DNA of 64,000 nt from Chitinophagaceae bacterium (GTDB lineage: Bacteria > Bacteroidota > Bacteroidia > Chitinophagales > Chitinophagaceae), in NCBI GenBank assembly GCA_019745155.1, contig JAIETM010000012.1:124001-188000 (forward strand), given 5' to 3'. Every line of letters begins with the position of its first letter. The stretch's first letter is position 1. Made by a program: the position numbers and the translations under genes. Shown piece after piece: positions 59,989 through 64,000 of the stretch. The notes under the pieces were generated by a model. The model was given only the letters and a program-made list of their open reading frames with translations, was not told where the DNA came from and did not search any database.

Positions 59989-62295
59989 TTGGAACAAACA
60001 TTTCATATATTAATTCAAGGCATAGTGCAAGGTGTAGGCTTTAGGCCTATGCTGTATCATTATGCTATGCAAAATGAAATGAAGGGTAATATTTGCAATA
60101 GTAGCGATGGTTTGCATTTTTATTTTAATGCTACTACTGAAAAGGCTACTACAGTTTTAGAATTTATTTTGTCTAATAGGCCCCCATTAGCTACCATAAC
60201 CAATGCAACATTAACTAATATTGCTGATGAAAAATTTAATAGTCTAAAAATTGTTACATCAAACACAAACAGCGTCAACAGCAATTCTGTATTGCTTACA
60301 CCAGATTATGCGGTTTGCCATGAGTGTATAAACGATGTAAACGACAAAAAAAACAGAAGATATAGATATCCATTTACTACTTGTGCTATATGTGGTCCAC
60401 GTTTTTCTATTATCAATGAACTACCCTACGAAAGGCATCATACCACCATGCAGCCATATACAATGTGCAAGAATTGTGAAGCAGAATATAATGATGTACA
60501 CAATCGTAGGTTTTATGCACAAACCATTTCTTGCAATGAGTGTGGCATACAAATGCAGTTATTTAATGCGAATAATGAAATAGAGGCCAATGGCAATGAA
60601 GATGTATTGTTGGCTATCAACAAAGCTCTGCAAAGTGGCAAAACTATTGCCATTAAAGGGATTGGCGGGTTTTTGTTAATATGCGATGCTACTAATCAAC
60701 AAGCCATAAAATCACTTCGCCAACGAAAACACAGACCTGCAAAGCCTTTTGCAATTATGTGTAAAAACACAACACAAGCAAATGAATTTGCTTTTTTATC
60801 AGCACCTGAAATAGAAAATTTAAATTCTGTTGTAGCACCCATAGTTTTAGCAAAAGCAAAACAAAGTGATTTAGCCTTGCAACACATTTCGCCCAACTTA
60901 AATACCATTGGTATTATGTTGGCTTATACGCCTTTATTTCAAATAATATTGGAAGATTTTGGTAAGCCAATAGTAGCCACAAGTGCCAACCTTAGCGGTT
61001 CGCCAATTGTATTTACAAACGAGCAAGCATTACAATCACTCAATGCTTTTGCAGATTATATTGTAATTAACGATAGAGATATTTTACTACCACAAGATGA
61101 TAGTGTGATGCGTTTTTCGCCAAAGTATCAGCAAAAAATAATTATTCGCCGATCAAGAGGCTTGGCACCAAATTATTTTTCCAAAAGTAATTTTAATGAA
61201 GATGTTTTAAGCACCGGAGCTATGTTAAAAAGCAGTTTTGCATTTACGGCAAATAACAATGTTTATATCAGCCAATTTTTAGGTAATACTGAAAGTTACG
61301 ATGCTCAACAAATGTATCAACACAGTTTGCAGCATCTCTTACAAGTAACTGATACAAAGCCTACGAAGACCATAGCGGATATGCACCCACAATTTTTTAG
61401 CCATCAGCTTGCAAAAGAATGGGACAGCAATGCACAAGAAATACAGCACCACGAAGCACATTTAATGGCAGTTTTGGCAGAGAACAATTTGCTCAATCAC
61501 AACAATGTCTTGGGTGTAATTTGGGATGGCATAGGTTGGGGAGATAATCATACAATACTAGGGGGCGAATTTTACACCTATAATGCAGGAACTATATCGG
61601 ACCACTTTTATTTTGATTTCTTCAATTATACACTTGCAGATAAGATGGCTACAGAGCCCCGAATTGCTGCATTAGCTATTTGTGCCAATATTGATGAAGC
61701 TAAAGTTATTTTACAAGAAAAATTTACCACCACCGAGTGGCAATATTTTAATAATGTTTTGAAGCAACCACAAAAGCTGCAATGTTCTTCAGTAGGGCGT
61801 TTGTTTGATGCAGTGGGTTCTTTGCTTGGCCTGATTGATATACAAAGCTATGAAGGACAAACAGCAATGTTATTAGAGCAGTTGGCTCAAACTTATTTCG
61901 ATAAAAACGGTTATGACTTTCCAACTTCTTATTTTAAAAATAAAGCAATCAGCAGTTTCATATCAACCCAAGAATTGATATTGGGTATTGTACAAGACGT
62001 GCTCAATAAAGAAGAAATATCTTTTATTGCAGCTAAGTTTCACTACAGTTTAATTGATCTTGTTAAAGAAATTGCAGAAGAAAACAACAGTACTAGCATT
62101 GCTTGTAGTGGGGGTGTTTTTCAAAATGCCGTTTTAGTAGATTTAATGATACATTATTTGGGAAAAAATTATTCAGTTTATTTTCATCAACAATTATCAC
62201 CCAACGATGAAAATATATCTTTTGGGCAATTGATACATCAACAACAGCAAATAAAAATTAATCATCATAAAAAAGAAAAAATAATATGTGTTTAG
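59989..62295 (+). CDS. hypF: Carbamoyltransferase HypF
   Basis: HypF makes the carbamoyl donor for the cyanide ligands of the hydrogenase iron. The product has 768 residues. The acylphosphatase domain has IQGIVQGVGFRP (~9-20). Two zinc fingers follow, with cysteine pairs at 110/113, 132/135, 160/163 and 182/185. Next is a YrdC-like domain (KGIGGFLLICDATN, KHRPAKPFAIM) and a Kae1-like domain with IQHHEAHLMAV, GVIWDGIGWGD and SGGVFQNAVL. The start codon is TTG; no ATG lies before the acylphosphatase motif in frame, so it is probably real. It overlaps hypC by 10 bases. Confidence 0.95.
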   Translation: MEQTFHILIQGIVQGVGFRPMLYHYAMQNEMKGNICNSSDGLHFYFNATTEKATTVLEFILSNRPPLATITNATLTNIADEKFNSLKIVTSNTNSVNSNSVLLTPDYAVCHECINDVNDKKNRRYRYPFTTCAICGPRFSIINELPYERHHTTMQPYTMCKNCEAEYNDVHNRRFYAQTISCNECGIQMQLFNANNEIEANGNEDVLLAINKALQSGKTIAIKGIGGFLLICDATNQQAIKSLRQRKHRPAKPFAIMCKNTTQANEFAFLSAPEIENLNSVVAPIVLAKAKQSDLALQHISPNLNTIGIMLAYTPLFQIILEDFGKPIVATSANLSGSPIVFTNEQALQSLNAFADYIVINDRDILLPQDDSVMRFSPKYQQKIIIRRSRGLAPNYFSKSNFNEDVLSTGAMLKSSFAFTANNNVYISQFLGNTESYDAQQMYQHSLQHLLQVTDTKPTKTIADMHPQFFSHQLAKEWDSNAQEIQHHEAHLMAVLAENNLLNHNNVLGVIWDGIGWGDNHTILGGEFYTYNAGTISDHFYFDFFNYTLADKMATEPRIAALAICANIDEAKVILQEKFTTTEWQYFNNVLKQPQKLQCSSVGRLFDAVGSLLGLIDIQSYEGQTAMLLEQLAQTYFDKNGYDFPTSYFKNKAISSFISTQELILGIVQDVLNKEEISFIAAKFHYSLIDLVKEIAEENNSTSIACSGGVFQNAVLVDLMIHYLGKNYSVYFHQQLSPNDENISFGQLIHQQQQIKINHHKKEKIICV

Positions 62296-62573
62296 CAATT
62301 CCGGGAAAAATAGAAAGTATCAGCACCATTCATGATGGATTGGTACGAATGGCAAAAGTGTCCTTTGGAGGTATCATCAAAGAGGCAAGTTTAGAAATGT
62401 TACCATCGGCCGATGTTGGTGACTATGTACTGGTACATGTAGGTGTAGCCATAAGTAAAATAGACGAAGAAGAAGCAGCCAAAAGTTTTGAGTTTCTCAA
62501 AGAGATTGGCGAAATAGACGAGCTTATTGAACATACCCAAGTGGATAACAATAGAAACCAAAATATAAATTAA
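62286..62573 (+). CDS. hypC: Hydrogenase assembly chaperone HypC
   Basis: The product has 95 residues. It opens with MCLAIPGKIESI, in which Cys2 binds the iron centre, and has the VGDYVLVHVGVAIS core of the HypC/HupF family. It carries the Fe(CN)2CO unit with HypD to the large subunit. Its ATG lies within the last 10 bases of hypF. Confidence 0.95.
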   Translation: MCLAIPGKIESISTIHDGLVRMAKVSFGGIIKEASLEMLPSADVGDYVLVHVGVAISKIDEEEAAKSFEFLKEIGEIDELIEHTQVDNNRNQNIN

Positions 62574-62578
62574 GTAAT

Positions 62579-63685
62579 ATGAAATATTTAAGTGAATACA
62601 GAGATGCAGATGTTGTAAATAAATATCTGGATGAACTTCATGAAATAACAACTAAGCCCTGGACAATAATGGAAGTGTGTGGTGGGCAAACCCATAGCTT
62701 AGTGAAAAATGGCATCATTGGCTTGTTGCCAAAAAACATTACAATGGTGCACGGTCCTGGTTGTCCGGTATGCGTTACACCATTGCAGCTAATTGATAAA
62801 GCAGTGTATTTGGCAGAAGTACAAAAAGTAATTTTGTGCAGCTATGGCGATATGTTACGAGTGCCTGGCAGTAAAAAAAGTTTACTGGAAGCTAAAGCCA
62901 ATGGGGCTGATGTAAGAATACTGTATTCACCTTTGGAAGCGGTAAAATTAGCAAGCGAAAATCCTGATAAAGAAGTTGTATTTTTTGCAGTTGGGTTTGA
63001 AACTACAGCACCAGCCAACGCCCTGAGTGTATTGCATGCACAAAGGCAAGGCATTACAAATTATTCTATTCTTACTAGCCATGTGCTTGTGCCACCGGCC
63101 ATTGATGCCCTTGCAAGTGATGAAGCCAATGTGGTACAGGGTTTTTTAGCAGCAGGTCATGTATGCACCATTATGGGTATTAGTGAATACTATCCATTAG
63201 TAGAAAAATACAAAATGCCTATTGTGGTTACGGGCTTTGAACCTGTAGATTTAATGCAAGGTATTACCATGCTTATTAAGCAATTAGAAAACGGTGAATA
63301 TAAATTGCAGAATCAGTACAGTCGTGTGGTGCAGCCCGAAGGAAATAAAGATGCCAGAAGTGTAATTGAGCAAGTATTTGAAGTAAGAGAAAGAGAATGG
63401 AGAGGTATTGGCACTATACCTATTAGTGGTTACGAAGTAAAACCGGAGATGAAAAATTTTGATGCCAATGTAAAGTTCAATATTCAAATTGAAGCACAAC
63501 CCAATAATAATGAATGTATAGCTGGCGAAATATTAAGGGGCATTAAAAAACCAATGGAGTGTCCACAGTTTGGTAAAAAATGTACGCCTTTACACCCTAT
63601 TGGTGCACCGATGGTAAGCAGTGAAGGGGCTTGTGCGGCATATTATCATTTTGCAAATATCAATGCAGAACACGAAACTGTATAA
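62579..63685 (+). CDS. hypD: Hydrogenase assembly Fe-S protein HypD
   Basis: The product has 368 residues, normal for the family. The conserved cysteines are in MEVCGGQTHS (Cys34), GPGCPVCVTP (Cys62, Cys65) and, at the C terminus, MECPQFGKKCTPLHPIGAP and SEGACAAYY, which hold the [4Fe-4S] cluster. HypD is the platform where the iron receives CN and CO before transfer by HypC. It lies five bases after hypC. Confidence 0.96.
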   Translation: MKYLSEYRDADVVNKYLDELHEITTKPWTIMEVCGGQTHSLVKNGIIGLLPKNITMVHGPGCPVCVTPLQLIDKAVYLAEVQKVILCSYGDMLRVPGSKKSLLEAKANGADVRILYSPLEAVKLASENPDKEVVFFAVGFETTAPANALSVLHAQRQGITNYSILTSHVLVPPAIDALASDEANVVQGFLAAGHVCTIMGISEYYPLVEKYKMPIVVTGFEPVDLMQGITMLIKQLENGEYKLQNQYSRVVQPEGNKDARSVIEQVFEVREREWRGIGTIPISGYEVKPEMKNFDANVKFNIQIEAQPNNNECIAGEILRGIKKPMECPQFGKKCTPLHPIGAPMVSSEGACAAYYHFANINAEHETV

Positions 63686-63704
63686 AAATAATTTATATAA
63701 AGTA

Positions 63705-64000
63705 ATGAGCAATTCAATTAGCTTTTCATCACTCAGTTGCCCAATGCCCAAATTTGATTTTGATACCATTAATATGGGGCATGGTAGTGGTGGTATATTA
63801 ACGCATCAACTATTGAATAGTGGTGTTTTTTCTATCTTACAAAATGACATGCTCAATCAAAAACACGATGGAGCAATTTTTACAGCCAATGGAAAGTTGG
63901 CTTTTAGTACAGATAGTTATGTAATCCATCCATTATTTTTCCCTGGTGGAAATATTGGGGAATTAGCTGTAAATGGCACTGTAAATGATTTGGCAATGTG
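63705..64000 (+). CDS. hypE: HypE, N-terminal part (cut by window edge)
   Basis: From the ATG at 63705 the frame is open to the window end, giving 98 residues. They include MGHGSGG near residue 24, FSTDSYVIHPLFFPGGNIG and LAVNGTVNDLAM, the typical start of HypE (PurM-like). HypE dehydrates the thiocarboxamide formed with HypF to a thiocyanate, the source of the CN ligands. The rest of the protein, including the C-terminal cysteine, is outside the window. Confidence 0.93.
   Translation, partial: MSNSISFSSLSCPMPKFDFDTINMGHGSGGILTHQLLNSGVFSILQNDMLNQKHDGAIFTANGKLAFSTDSYVIHPLFFPGGNIGELAVNGTVNDLAM

Noticed and set aside
1-64000. CRISPR array or rRNA operon
   Set aside because: No regularly spaced direct repeats and no conserved rRNA sequence blocks were seen in any part of the window.
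56279-64000. [NiFe]-hydrogenase catalytic subunits
   Set aside because: No RxCGxC or DPCxxC large-subunit motifs and no small-subunit Fe-S patterns occur in any frame here; only maturation proteins are present.

Overview
The window looks like a chromosomal segment from a Bacteroidota bacterium, most likely of the Chitinophagaceae or a close relative. The evidence is a MurF-alanine racemase fusion, the gliding ABC-transporter genes gldF and gldG, a DUF3098 gene beside ftsX, outer-membrane beta-barrel and lipoprotein genes, and several TAnnTTTG promoter elements, often extended to TAnnTTTGCGGC. No rRNA, tRNA, CRISPR array or transposase was seen. Assignments rest on motifs read by eye, not on database searches.

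Region 1 (1-47.3 kb) is a compact housekeeping and envelope region. In order it holds a cut-off S9/DPP-IV peptidase, an outer-membrane receptor with an AraC-type membrane regulator, leuS, an ftsX-DUF3098-uppP-MFS-metallohydrolase run, DUF3108 and flippase genes, ruvC, gltX, an aldo/keto reductase, a stand-alone B12-binding subunit, a UPF0126 channel, enoyl-CoA hydratase, an M16 peptidase, fumC, a 2-hydroxyacid dehydrogenase, a lipoprotein, lspA, murF-alr, terC, gldG and gldF. Then come iscA-iscU-iscS, methylmalonyl-CoA epimerase, a sorbosone dehydrogenase-like lipoprotein, rnc-fabF-acpP, GNAT, YcxB-like, PhoD-like, esterase and GT87 genes, a LytTR regulator, two related secreted proteins and a GH32 fructanase. 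Genes are tightly packed: three convergent pairs share a 4-base stop overlap and one pair abuts. The main oddity is an in-frame DUF559-type nuclease domain inside the editing-domain region of leucyl-tRNA synthetase. It is bounded by inverted terminal repeats and short hairpins, as expected of a small mobile element that landed in an essential gene.

Region 2 (about 47.3-56 kb) is a defence island on the minus strand. Six closely spaced or overlapping genes run abiEi-abiEii, a nuclease-methylase fusion, hsdS, a PD-(D/E)xK protein, and a DGQHR-like protein fused to a nucleoside deoxyribosyltransferase/TIR-like domain. The R-M part resembles BcgI-type (type IIB) enzymes, with nuclease and methylase in one chain, a separate specificity subunit and no helicase HsdR. 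The last two genes have no standard R-M role and may form an accessory or previously undescribed defence module.

Region 3 (about 56.3-64 kb) is an A/T-rich plus-strand operon for [NiFe]-hydrogenase maturation: a maturation endopeptidase, two unrecognised 102-residue proteins, a TPR protein, then hypA, hypB, hypF, hypC, hypD and the start of hypE. No hydrogenase structural genes are visible. HypF and HypE make the CN ligand, HypC and HypD assemble Fe(CN)2CO, HypA and HypB deliver nickel, and the protease finishes the large subunit.
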